A DNA stretch of 7,849 nucleotides, from NCBI GenBank assembly GCA_902468045.1, contig CABQXG010000052.1, positions 1-7,849 of the forward strand, in the 5' to 3' direction. The translations under genes were made by a program, and so were the position numbers. Positions 1 to 7,849 of this stretch are shown one piece after another. The DNA is from an uncultured Collinsella sp. Its GTDB lineage: Bacteria > Actinomycetota > Coriobacteriia > Coriobacteriales > Coriobacteriaceae. Position 1 is the stretch's first letter; every line of letters starts with the position of its first letter. Below the pieces are notes generated by a model. The model was not told where the DNA came from. It did not search any database and worked only from the letters and a program-made list of their open reading frames with translations.

Positions 1-11
1 GCAGACGCCAT
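1..11 (-). CDS. Start of a minus-strand gene cut by the window edge
   Basis: On the minus strand an ATG at 11-9 is preceded, after 6 nt, by a very good Shine-Dalgarno (GGGAGGAG, complement of 18-25). The frame then runs off the window after Met-Ala-Ser. The upstream sequence (about 31-57) is AT-rich compared with its surroundings, as expected before a start. The product cannot be named from three codons. The call rests only on the ribosome-binding site and on agreement with the direction of every other gene here. Confidence 0.35.
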
Positions 12-162
12 ATCGAGCTCCTCCCTCACGATTAACTTGAACATTTGTCCATTATTACCTAGCGCGACAGGACTACTGCGGACATATCGGCTAACGGGAG
101 GAAGAGAAGGGCGTAAGGATGAACAGACCAGTGCAGCGATGCTTCGGGCGTTCCAGCAAAAC
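12..162. other. Intergenic stretch before the first hairpin array
   Basis: No convincing gene, RNA or terminator is visible. A 16-codon frame on the plus strand (ATG at 119, stop inside the first hairpin arm) follows a purine-rich stretch, but it is too short and unsupported to call. The segment probably holds the upstream region of the minus-strand gene at the left edge. I found no clear -35/-10 pair. Confidence 0.4.
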
Positions 163-460
163 GTCTTGATCTGTAACAGATAGACCGTCTTTAACCTTCC
201 AAATGTTACAGATCGAGATCTTTCGGCACCGCGTCCAACCTTTGTCTCAACCTGTAACAGTTGGGTCGATTTTTGGCCGTTAGATGTTACAGATCGAGAC
301 ATTCTCCGGCCCCATCGTCAAACGTCTAAATCTGTAACAAGTAGACAGGTTTTCGGCCTCTAGACGTTACAGATTGAGATCTTTTAGCGGTAGCCAACCT
401 TTTGTCTTGATCTGTAACAGTTACGAGGCCAAACGGCCCCTTGTTGTTACAGATCGAGAC
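163..460. repeat. Hairpin array 1: four 57-bp inverted-repeat units
   Basis: Four units lie at 163-219, 244-300, 324-380 and 404-460. Each has a left arm close to GTCTCGATCTGTAACA, a central segment of about 24 nt, and a right arm that is its reverse complement (TGTTACAGATCGAGAC). Start-to-start spacing is 81, 80 and 80 bp, and linkers are 23-24 nt. Arms tolerate change at positions 1, 5, 6, 7, 8 and 16, but TCT and the CTGTAAC core never change. Loops are only loosely related; several start with TAGAC and end with TAGA. Linkers alternate: units 1 and 3 are preceded by AAAC, units 2 and 4 by CTTT. The array begins 41 bp beyond the stop codon of the nuclease gene, on its 3' side. No T-tract follows any stem, so it does not look like a simple terminator. 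Function is unknown; protein-binding sites or a structured RNA are both possible. Confidence 0.93.
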
Positions 461-501
461 AAACCCGGCAGGAACAACCATATCCGTGTCAGTTGCACCC
501 C

Positions 502-1572
502 TCAACGCCCATACCACTGACGCTTCCATTCCTCAGCCAAATCGGTCCGCTGCGAAATACCCGCTAGCCTCATCTTTTCAGCCAGCTTCCCCGGGTTCTT
601 GAGTTCATCAAACGTGAACCGAAGCACCTTGTGCCCGAGCATTGTCAGATGAGCTTCCCGCTGACGCTCTGCCACGAACGGGTCGACCGACTCCCGACCC
701 TCGCCGTTCTGCAAGGTATACTTCCCCTTTCCGTCGAGCTCGCCAATCACGCACGTCCCGTCCTCGAGCCTCCAGAAATAATCAACGCGAAACACTTGGC
801 CCGAATCAAGCGGATCGCGAAACTCCACCTGCAACTCCGGAACCGGAAAGCCGTATGCAATAAAGAACGCCCGAAAGCGAGACTCGCCGCCGTTCTCGGA
901 CAGCCCGTCCGCATGCGACGCAATCACCTGAGCTCTGCGATACCCTCGCCTGCCCTCGCAATCGACCTGGAGCCGTTCGCAGAGGTCGTCGCGCGATACG
1001 TCCCTTGCCCGCAATGCAGAATCGGCGATCGCCAACCCGTAGGAGAACGGCGCACGCAGCAGACAATCCTCCACCGTGCGCCAAAACGGCGTCACCCGCA
1101 CGCCATCGACTTGTTCAAGCGCACCCGCCGCCTGCGGACGCAACAGCCGACATCCTGTACTCAACGCCACCGAACAACCCGTCTTGACCAAGTAACGCGG
1201 CCCGAGCAGATCATTCGGCACCTCCAGGCCCCACAAAAGTGCTGCGTCATACCCCCAAAACGCCCAATCGGGGTGGAACTCGGCAAGCCCCTTGATGGTC
1301 CACCGGGCCCGCTCCGGCGACGTCAATGCATCCCATTCATGCTGAAAACAAAATAGGTGCGATTCGGGCTCCGCAATACCATCTGTGCCCACATGGCGCC
1401 GCAGCCACATAAGCTCGGCATTGTCGTGCGTCACAAGCAGCACGTCTTGTTCAGCCGCCTCCGTGAGCCTGGCAAGCATCCTATTCCGCGCCAAGGTGTT
1501 ACGTGTCGCCTGCTTGTGTTTAAGAACGGTATTAGACACTTCCATCACCACCACATCGAAAAAATGGGCCAT
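502..1572 (-). CDS. AbiEi-like / DUF559 PD-(D/E)XK endonuclease-domain protein
   Basis: This is a 356-aa protein when started at the ATG at 1572-1570. The middle (about residues 105-190: an AALLWGLEVP segment, then VTPFWRTVEDCLL and AIADSALRA) has the layout of AbiEi-type antitoxin/DUF559 proteins common in Actinomycetota. The C-terminal part resembles DUF559, a Vsr-like PD-(D/E)XK nuclease fold: GES near 229-231, VDYFW with D264, then GELDGKGKY with E278, D280 and K282/K284, and a closing REAHLTMLGHKVLRFT segment near 307-322. The likely metal-binding acidic residues and lysine are present, so it may be active. Family names come from motif recognition, not a search. The frame extends to a TTG at 1638, but that would translate half of a hairpin. 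ATG 1572 avoids this, although it has no good Shine-Dalgarno; ATG 1545, behind a GGTGGTG, is an alternative. Related proteins act in abortive-infection or toxin-antitoxin settings; no partner gene is adjacent here, only the two hairpin arrays. Confidence 0.8.
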   Translation of the reverse strand: MAHFFDVVVMEVSNTVLKHKQATRNTLARNRMLARLTEAAEQDVLLVTHDNAELMWLRRHVGTDGIAEPESHLFCFQHEWDALTSPERARWTIKGLAEFHPDWAFWGYDAALLWGLEVPNDLLGPRYLVKTGCSVALSTGCRLLRPQAAGALEQVDGVRVTPFWRTVEDCLLRAPFSYGLAIADSALRARDVSRDDLCERLQVDCEGRRGYRRAQVIASHADGLSENGGESRFRAFFIAYGFPVPELQVEFRDPLDSGQVFRVDYFWRLEDGTCVIGELDGKGKYTLQNGEGRESVDPFVAERQREAHLTMLGHKVLRFTFDELKNPGKLAEKMRLAGISQRTDLAEEWKRQWYGR

Positions 1573-1575
1573 CGC
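1564..1575 (+). repeat. Left copy of an inverted 12-mer bounding array 2
   Basis: The minus strand here reads GCGATGGCCCAT, identical to the plus strand at 1918-1929. The copies lie 23 bp and 21 bp outside the two ends of array 2 and point outward. This copy overlaps the proposed start codon of the nuclease gene. It could be a terminal inverted repeat of a small mobile unit or a chance match in GC-rich sequence. Confidence 0.45.
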
Positions 1576-1598
1576 CGCTGTTGCCGCCGCCGACAAAC

Positions 1599-1896
1599 GT
1601 CTCGACCTGTAACAGTTACGGGCACAAGCAGCCGCCAAACGTTACAGATCGAGACGTTCGCGCAGCATTAGACCTCTTTGTCTCAATCTGTAACAGGTAG
1701 GTCGAGTTTTGGCCTGTAGATGTTACAGATTGAGACATTCCCCCTGCCGGGTTCAAAACATCTCGATCTGTAACAGTTAGACGTTCTCCAGGCCCCTAAA
1801 CGTTACAGATTTAGACAAACCAGCGGCGCCCAAGCATTCGTCTCGATCTGTAACAGGTAGACCGGTTTTTTGTCCCTAGACGTTACAGACCGAGAC
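1599..1896. repeat. Hairpin array 2: four 57-bp inverted-repeat units
   Basis: Units lie at 1599-1655, 1680-1736, 1760-1816 and 1840-1896, spaced 81, 80 and 80 bp. Total length (298 bp) and spacing are identical to the array at 163-460. Arms follow the same RTCTCGATCTGTAACR consensus. The best stem is the second unit, whose 16-bp arms are perfectly complementary. Loops have diverged from array 1: the second-position loops (261-284 and 1697-1720) agree at 19 of 24 bases and the third-position loops at about 14 of 24; the others show little similarity. The array ends 36 bp past the stop of the 235-aa gene and stops 26 bp before the nuclease start codon. It therefore forms the 5' region of the nuclease gene and probably holds its promoter or leader. 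I see no clear -35/-10 pair in it. No T-run follows the stems in the minus direction. Confidence 0.93.
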
Positions 1897-1917
1897 AAAT
1901 AGACAGGCGGCGACGCT

Positions 1918-1929
1918 GCGATGGCCCAT
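1918..1929 (-). repeat. Right copy of an inverted 12-mer bounding array 2
   Basis: The plus strand reads GCGATGGCCCAT, the reverse complement of 1564-1575. It lies 21 bp outside the last hairpin of array 2 and 3 bp beyond the stop codon of the 235-aa gene. See the left copy for interpretation. Confidence 0.45.
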
Positions 1930-1932
1930 CCC

Positions 1933-2640
1933 CTACTCCCACTCCTGCTCATAAATATTGAGCGACTTCACATACCGCCCCTGGGCACCCATGATGTCGC
2001 GGACCAGCCTCAGGAAGAAGCTGATACACGAGGTGTCGAAACCGTCCTCTAGGTCCTCGGGATGCACCGCGCCCGGCCCGTCAACCGCCGTGTCGCTCTG
2101 GCGCGCGATGTCATACAGGTAGAGCTGTCCCGCCGTCAGCCATACATCGTCGACGCACGCGATACGCACCGCAATCGCACCTTCGCGCCAGTGCTCTTTT
2201 TGCACGATATGTGGGTCGTAGACATCAAAACGACGGTCGGTGCGCGTGTCGCGCAGCGCGACCATACCAGTCGCAGGATCCTTGTCCAAAATGCCAAAGC
2301 GCGAAAAATAATGCGTGTCGCGCACTTGTTCGAGCCGCCTGAGCGAAGCAGGCGAAAGTGACGCCGGCGGTTCGTCAACATACAGCTCAAGCAGCGTCTT
2401 GCCATGGTAATAGGGACGCTCGAACAGCAGCCAATCGGTAAATGCCATGTTATAGACCACGATTTCATTTTGCGAGGGCTCCTCGCAATAGCTGAGCCAT
2501 GGATCAACGATAATCTCGAACTGCTCGCGCGCCGACTCCAAAAACTGAAACTTGCGCAGCATCCAAAACTGAGCCATGTCGGCAATATCGTTACCGACAG
2601 ATTCGGCCAGACGTCCCCGGTCCAAAACATGATCAGCCAT
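1933..2640 (-). CDS. Hypothetical protein, 235 aa
   Basis: The start is well supported: ATG at 2640-2638 with a strong Shine-Dalgarno (GAGGAGGA, complement of 2645-2652) five nt upstream, and a TATAAT box further up. The protein is acidic and soluble-looking, with no signal peptide or membrane segment. The middle reads as one fold: FTDWLLFERP (67-76), GKTLLELYV (80-88), then a stretch rich in beta character with GMVALRDTRTDRRFDVYDP (125-143) and a W-L-x-x-G-Q-L-Y-L-Y segment (167-176). This pattern reminds me of the region before the SEC-C motif in some bacterial hypothetical proteins, but no SEC-C cysteines are present, so the link is tentative. The C-terminus is rich in Tyr, Trp and Glu. 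I cannot assign a function. The gene is followed 36 bp later by hairpin array 2. It has its own promoter-like signals and is 424 bp from gltD, so it is probably not part of that operon. Confidence 0.75.
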   Translation of the reverse strand: MADHVLDRGRLAESVGNDIADMAQFWMLRKFQFLESAREQFEIIVDPWLSYCEEPSQNEIVVYNMAFTDWLLFERPYYHGKTLLELYVDEPPASLSPASLRRLEQVRDTHYFSRFGILDKDPATGMVALRDTRTDRRFDVYDPHIVQKEHWREGAIAVRIACVDDVWLTAGQLYLYDIARQSDTAVDGPGAVHPEDLEDGFDTSCISFFLRLVRDIMGAQGRYVKSLNIYEQEWE

Positions 2641-2771
2641 GGCATCCTCCTCAAACTGATGAACCTCAATTTGAGCTTACGAGGAGGGCCGGTGGTCGCC
2701 GCCAGCGCGGGCGAAATGGGCATCAGGCTGCAAACCAGATGCTGACCAAACACTTGACGGGATACTTGCAG

Positions 2772-2777
2772 ATTATA
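2772..2777 (-). promoter_or_regulatory. Probable -10 box for the 235-aa gene
   Basis: A perfect TATAAT is read on the minus strand at 2777-2772, in an otherwise GC-rich stretch. No good -35 hexamer lies 16-18 bp upstream (the 17-bp position reads ACCTGC), so activation or a weak -35 would be needed. Transcription would begin near 2765, giving a leader of roughly 125 nt before the start codon at 2640. Confidence 0.4.
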
Positions 2778-2936
2778 CAAATTGCCACAAAATCGCAGGT
2801 AGAACTAGACGAATCACCCGCGCCGCTGTCCATAAGCAACTAAAGCCGCCACATAAACAGCAGAGCGCGACGAACGCAAACGTCAACAGGCAGGCAACCA
2901 GACGTCGGCAAACGAGCAAAACGCTCGCAAACCCAC

Positions 2937-3030
2937 AAGGAGTGTCCCCGGATGCCGGCACATAAGGAATGTCCCCAACTGCCGACACTTTGGGACATTC
3001 CTTATGTGCCGGCTGTTGGGGACAGCCCTT
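2937..3030. repeat. REP-like palindromic element with two alternative folds
   Basis: A perfect 22-bp inverted repeat pairs 2954-2975 with 2992-3013 around a 16-nt loop. The outer GTCCCC (2944-2949) also pairs with GGGGAC (3018-3023) across an internal loop. The element is built from a 25-bp motif starting AAGGARTGTCCCC and ending in GCCGRCAC: direct copies at 2937-2961 and 2964-2988 (27-bp step), and an inverted copy at 3030-3006. The second direct copy can therefore pair with the inverted copy (2971-2988 with 3006-3023, 16 of 18 bases), which excludes the first fold. It lies 35 bp past the gltD stop and could protect or end the gltBD transcript. No T-run follows it in the minus direction, so a classical terminator is unlikely. 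The shape fits a repetitive extragenic palindrome or small non-autonomous element. Confidence 0.8.
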
Positions 3031-3064
3031 GCCGATTCGATTGTTGAGTAACTCCGTGATTGCC

Positions 3065-4546
<1,482 letters not shown>

Positions 4547-4551
4547 GGCAC

Positions 4552-6780
4552 TTACGCCTCCTTCTTGGTCGAAGTAACAGAACCGGTAGCGGCCACGGGC
4601 GCAACACCCGTGCCCGCAGCACCGCCCGCGACATCGAAGCGAGCAACATCCGCGGCGCTCGCGCGACCGGTCACAATGTCAAACGCCAGCTCCTCAGCCT
4701 GCGCGTGCGTCTTGCCCACGGCCTCGGCCGCAGCGACAATCGCCAGCACGCGCTCGTACTCGGTCGGAATGACCTTCACAAAGTGCTTGCTCATCGTCTC
4801 AAAGCTGTAGAGCAGCTTAATGCCGCGCGGGCTCTGCGTCGCGTCCACGTGCTCCTGGATGAGCGCACGAATCTGCGCCAGCTCGCCGGCCGTCGGGGCT
4901 TTAAGCTCAACGCTCTCGTGGTTCACACGGGCATCGAGCGTGCCGTACTGGTCAAAGACATAGGCCACGCCACCCGTCATGCCGGCGGCGAAGTTCTGTC
5001 CGACCTCGCCCAGGATGAGCGCCAGACCGCCCGTCATGTACTCGCAGCCATGGTTGCCGCAGCCCTCGACCACCACGGTGGCACCGGAGTTGCGCACGGC
5101 AAAACGCTGGCCGGCAAGACCGTTAATGAAGCCGCGGCCGCTCGTGGCACCAAAGAACGCAACGTTGCCCACGATGATGTTCTCGTCGAACTTGTAGGTC
5201 GCATGCGGGTTGGGGCGTACCGACACCTCGCCGCCCGAAAGGCCCTTGCCAAAGTAGTCGTTGGCGTCGCCGCACACGTTGAGCGTAATGCCACGCGGAA
5301 GGAACGCGCCAAAGCTCTGACCGGCCGAACCATCGCAATCGATGGTGATGGAGCCGGCGGGCAGGCCCTCGGGGTGCGCCTTGGTCACCGCACTGCCCAG
5401 GATGGTGCCCACGCAGCGGTTGACGTTGGCGATATCGGCGCGGAAGCGAATCGGACGCAGGTGCGCACGGGCATCGGCCGTATAGGGCACAAACAACGTG
5501 GAGTCGAGCGTCTTGTCGAGCTCGCTGTCCGCGGCCATCTGTGGCAGGAAGTGGCGGCCATCGGCACCCGGGATATGGGCACCGAACTCGCAGGTCGCGC
5601 TCGCCAGCACGGGCGACAGATCGAGCAGGTTGGCCTTGCGGTTGCCCGGGACCTCGATCTGACGCAAGCACTCGGGATGGCCGACCATCTCGTCGACGGT
5701 GCGGAAGCCCAGGCTCGCCATGACCTCGCGCAGCTGCTCGGCAACAAAGAGCATAAAGTGCTCAACGTGCTCGGGCTTGCCGCGGAAGCCGCGACGCAGG
5801 CGGCAGTTTTGCGTAGCGATGCCGGCCGGGCAGGTATCCTGCTGGCAGTCGCGCTGCATGAGGCAGCCCATGGAGATGAGCGGCATGGTCGCAAAGCCAA
5901 ACTCCTCGGCGCCCAACAGGCAGGCGACGGCAACATCGGTGCCGTCCATGAGCTTGCCGTCGGCCTCGAGCACCACGCGGGAGCGCAGGCCGTTTTGCAG
6001 CAGCGTCTGCTGGGCCTCGGCAAGGCCAAGCTCCAGCGGCAGGCCCGCATGCCAGATGGAATCGCGCGCAGCGGCACCCGAACCGCCATTGTGGCCGCTG
6101 ATCAAGATCTTGTCGGCAGCACCCTTGGCCACACCGGTGGCGATGGTGCCGACGCCGGCCTCGCTGACCAGCTTGACCGACACGCGCGCGCCGGGGTTGG
6201 CGTTCTTAAGATCGAAGATCAGCTCCGCCAGGTCCTCGATGGAGTAGATGTCGTGGTGCGGCGGAGGCGAAATCAGGCCGATGCCGGGCGTGGACTGACG
6301 GACCTCGGCGATCCAGGGGTAGACCTTCTTGCCGGGCAGATGGCCGCCCTCGCCGGGCTTGGCGCCCTGGGCCATCTTGATCTGAATCTCGAAGGCGCTG
6401 CACAGGTAGCGGCTCGTCACGCCAAAGCGCGCGCTTGCCACCTGCTTGATGGCGGAGCTCTTGGAGTCACCGTTGACCAGCGGGGTCTCGCGACGCGGAT
6501 CCTCGCCGCCCTCGCCCGAGTTGGAACGGCCATGCAGGCGGTTCATGGCGATGGCCATGCACTCGTGCGCCTCTTTGCTGATGGAACCGTACGACATGGC
6601 GCCGGTGTTAAAGCGGCGGACGATGTTGAGCGCGGGCTCCACCTCGTCGAGCGAAACCGGCGTGCGGCCGCTGCCGTCAAAGTCGAGCAGGTCGCGCAGG
6701 CGCACGGCACGGCCGGTGCGGTGCAGGCGGGCCGTCCTCACGGCAGGCGGTCTGCAGCAGGTAGACGGTCTGGGGGTCAA
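4552..6780 (-). CDS. gltB: Glutamate synthase large subunit, 3' part (frameshifted gene)
   Basis: This frame carries the second half of GltB, the subunit that binds FMN and makes glutamate. Numbered from the frame's first start-like codon (a TTG at 6780, not a natural start), homology begins about residue 23 ([12 protein letters not shown]). The FMN-binding synthase barrel follows, with [13 protein letters not shown] near 60, [10 protein letters not shown] near 87, QGAKPGEGG near 138 and [15 protein letters not shown] near 171. The 3Fe-4S cluster motif C306-x5-C312-x4-C317 lies at 5830-5865. The C-terminal GXGXG beta-helix occupies roughly 450-625 ([32 protein letters not shown]). The last 30 residues are an Ala/Gly/Thr-rich tail. 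The end lies 5 bp before gltD. The sequence is well conserved throughout, so the break upstream looks recent. Alone, this fragment lacks the glutaminase domain and cannot make a working enzyme. Confidence 0.9.
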   Translation of the reverse strand: MTPRPSTCCRPPAVRTARLHRTGRAVRLRDLLDFDGSGRTPVSLDEVEPALNIVRRFNTGAMSYGSISKEAHECMAIAMNRLHGRSNSGEGGEDPRRETPLVNGDSKSSAIKQVASARFGVTSRYLCSAFEIQIKMAQGAKPGEGGHLPGKKVYPWIAEVRQSTPGIGLISPPPHHDIYSIEDLAELIFDLKNANPGARVSVKLVSEAGVGTIATGVAKGAADKILISGHNGGSGAAARDSIWHAGLPLELGLAEAQQTLLQNGLRSRVVLEADGKLMDGTDVAVACLLGAEEFGFATMPLISMGCLMQRDCQQDTCPAGIATQNCRLRRGFRGKPEHVEHFMLFVAEQLREVMASLGFRTVDEMVGHPECLRQIEVPGNRKANLLDLSPVLASATCEFGAHIPGADGRHFLPQMAADSELDKTLDSTLFVPYTADARAHLRPIRFRADIANVNRCVGTILGSAVTKAHPEGLPAGSITIDCDGSAGQSFGAFLPRGITLNVCGDANDYFGKGLSGGEVSVRPNPHATYKFDENIIVGNVAFFGATSGRGFINGLAGQRFAVRNSGATVVVEGCGNHGCEYMTGGLALILGEVGQNFAAGMTGGVAYVFDQYGTLDARVNHESVELKAPTAGELAQIRALIQEHVDATQSPRGIKLLYSFETMSKHFVKVIPTEYERVLAIVAAAEAVGKTHAQAEELAFDIVTGRASAADVARFDVAGGAAGTGVAPVAATGSVTSTKKEA

Positions 6781-7849
6781 TCAGGTGATCCTCGCCACCG
6801 AGCGGGCGCCACTTGGTCAGACCCAGTGTGGGCAGCTGATCGGGAGCCGGGCTCTTAAGGATGTCGAGCGCGGCGTCATAGCGCTCATTCTGCTCGCGCT
6901 CGACGTCCTCGACGCCCATACCGCCTACACGGCTCACCGTGCCGGCGAAGTACGCGTTGACGAACTCCGGCGTAAAGCCCACGGCCTCGAAGAACTGCGC
7001 GGAGTGGTAGCTCTGCACCGTGGAGATGCCCATCTTGGACATGATGGAAACGATGCCAGCGGTCGCAGCCTTGTTGTAGTTGGCGATGCCCTGCTCGGCC
7101 GTCACGTCCAGGTCGCCGCGTGCCGCCAGATCTCGGATGCACGCATGTGCGTTGTACGGATAGATGCCGCTCGCGGAGTAGCCCACCAGTGCCGCAAAGT
7201 CGTGCGGGGACACGGCGTCGCCGCACTCCACCACGATGTCGGCAAAGGTACGCACGCCGGCGCGGATCAGGTGGTTGTGCACGCAGCCCACGGCGAGCAG
7301 CGACGGCACGGGCACCTCGCCCGCAGCGGCACGATCGCTCAGCACCACGATGTTCACGCCGTCGCGGACCGCAGTCTCGACGTCCTCGGCAAGCTGCTTG
7401 AGCGCAGCCTGCAGCGCGCCCTCACCGGCATCGCGACGGTAGACGGCACGGAAGCGACGGGTCTTAAAGCCCACGCGGTCGATGGCACAGATGCGGTCAA
7501 ACTCCTCCTCGCTCAGCAGCGGACGCTCCAGGCGCACCAGTTGGCAGGCCGTACGGGAGTCCTCGAGCAGGTTGCCGTGGTTGCCCAGGTAGAGCGTGGT
7601 CGAAGTCACCATGTGCTCGCGCAGGGCATCGATCGGCGGGTTCGTGACCTGAGCGAACAGCTGATAGAAGTAGTCGAAGAACGAACGCGTCTTCTTGGAC
7701 AGGCAGGCCAGCGGCGCATCGATGCCCATCGAGGCGAGCGGGGCCTTGCCCTGCTGGGCCATGGGGCGCACGACCTCGTCAACATCATCCCAGTGGTAGC
7801 CGAGCTTGGCCATACGCACGGCAGCGGGCACCTCGGCGTCCTCGGCGGG
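6677..7849 (-). CDS. gltB: Glutamate synthase large subunit, central part, cut at window edge (frameshifted gene)
   Basis: The frame is open from the right edge, so the real start and the N-terminal glutamine amidotransferase (class II) domain lie outside the window. Visible is the central domain of GltB: the [20 protein letters not shown] motif, then [31 protein letters not shown], a long alpha/beta region, and [20 protein letters not shown] with [12 protein letters not shown]. All are typical of bacterial GltB. Clear homology continues to [15 protein letters not shown] (down to about 6734). After that the frame becomes a Pro/Arg-rich nonsense tail ending at 6677, while the true continuation appears in another frame. 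The product of this frame would lack the FMN barrel and Fe-S cluster. Identity is certain; what remains open is whether the break is biological or an assembly error. Confidence 0.9.
   Translation of the reverse strand, partial: PAEDAEVPAAVRMAKLGYHWDDVDEVVRPMAQQGKAPLASMGIDAPLACLSKKTRSFFDYFYQLFAQVTNPPIDALREHMVTSTTLYLGNHGNLLEDSRTACQLVRLERPLLSEEEFDRICAIDRVGFKTRRFRAVYRRDAGEGALQAALKQLAEDVETAVRDGVNIVVLSDRAAAGEVPVPSLLAVGCVHNHLIRAGVRTFADIVVECGDAVSPHDFAALVGYSASGIYPYNAHACIRDLAARGDLDVTAEQGIANYNKAATAGIVSIMSKMGISTVQSYHSAQFFEAVGFTPEFVNAYFAGTVSRVGGMGVEDVEREQNERYDAALDILKSPAPDQLPTLGLTKWRPLGGEDHLIDPQTVYLLQTACREDGPPAPHRPCRAPARPARL
6711..6736 (-). other. gltB: Frameshift/deletion site in gltB
   Basis: Conserved GltB sequence leaves one frame after ACRED (ending at 6734) and resumes in another at [10 protein letters not shown] (from 6714). 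Between the conserved Arg of ACR and LRDLL there are 40 nt. The E. coli protein, as I remember it, has 21 residues (63 nt) there, including an aromatic YxxYxxYxxLV helix that is missing here. This fits a deletion of about 23-26 bp better than a single-base slip. No homopolymer run occurs at the junction. Confidence 0.75.

Larger units (their letters stand above)
2641..3064. other. Intergenic region between gltD and the 235-aa gene
   Basis: This holds, in minus-strand order, the tail after gltD, the REP-like palindrome at 2937-3030, a small CGAGC/GCTCG stem (2913-2917 with 2923-2927) and the TATAAT box at 2777-2772. A leader of about 125 nt and the Shine-Dalgarno at 2645-2652 follow. A minus-strand frame crossing it ends at 2773 and reads as hydrophobic residues, but it runs through the palindrome with no convincing start, so I do not call it a gene. 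Confidence 0.6.

Noticed and set aside
163..460. Hairpins of array 1 as Rho-independent terminators for the nuclease gene
   Set aside because: Loops are long (24 nt) and no T-tract follows the stems in the minus direction; four regular copies are not needed for termination.
326..529. A 67-codon minus-strand frame through array 1
   Set aside because: It reads across two hairpin units and the end of the nuclease gene in another frame; there is no sign of selection for protein.
631..1356. A 241-codon plus-strand frame opposite the nuclease gene
   Set aside because: Its translation is Arg/Pro-rich without motifs; the minus strand carries a coherent conserved protein.
1573..1638. N-terminal extension of the nuclease protein to a TTG at 1638
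   Set aside because: It would encode residues from half a hairpin unit; the ATG at 1572 lies just outside the array and is a better codon.
163..1896. The repeats as a CRISPR array
   Set aside because: Repeats alternate in orientation, arms are only 16 bp, the loops are partly related to each other rather than unique, and no cas genes are present.
2913..2927. CGAGC/GCTCG stem as a terminator
   Set aside because: The stem is only 5 bp, with a short mixed TTTGCC after it; too weak to call.
2773..2930. A small hydrophobic minus-strand protein ending at 2773
   Set aside because: The frame has a membrane-like run, but it comes through the REP-like palindrome with no ATG or Shine-Dalgarno after it, and its stop overlaps the TATAAT box.

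Overview
The window looks like chromosome of a GC-rich Actinomycetota bacterium, most likely a Coriobacteriia member of the Collinsella/Olsenella kind. This rests on high GC in the coding parts, the style of the gltB/gltD proteins and the type of intergenic palindromes. It is an inference, not proof. Every gene I can support lies on the minus strand, so the window reads right to left.

Right half (3065-7849): the glutamate synthase operon. gltB (large subunit) enters from beyond the right edge and is followed 5 bp after its stop by gltD (small subunit). GltD looks complete, with its Fe-S cysteines, FAD motif and NADPH motif. gltB is broken in this sequence: the reading frame shifts at about 6711-6736, between two well-conserved stretches. 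The joining segment is also shorter than in homologues, which suggests a deletion of roughly 23-26 bp rather than a one-base error. If real, GOGAT activity would be lost even though gltD is intact.

Middle (2641-3064): an intergenic stretch with a large REP-like palindromic element (2937-3030) downstream of gltD. A probable promoter and a strong Shine-Dalgarno serve the next gene, a 235-aa protein of unknown function (1933-2640).

Left part (1-1932): the unusual region. A 356-aa protein joins an AbiEi-antitoxin-like middle to a C-terminal DUF559/Vsr-like PD-(D/E)XK nuclease domain. Its gene is bracketed by two arrays of exactly 298 bp (163-460 and 1599-1896). Each array has four 57-bp hairpins built from 16-bp inverted arms (consensus RTCTCGATCTGTAACR) around 24-nt loops. 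Hairpin spacing is identical in the two arrays (81, 80, 80 bp), while loops and linkers have diverged. One array sits 26 bp before the nuclease start codon and the other begins 41 bp after its stop. I regard this nuclease-plus-twin-arrays unit as the best candidate for an undescribed system. At the extreme left edge is what appears to be the start of another minus-strand gene.
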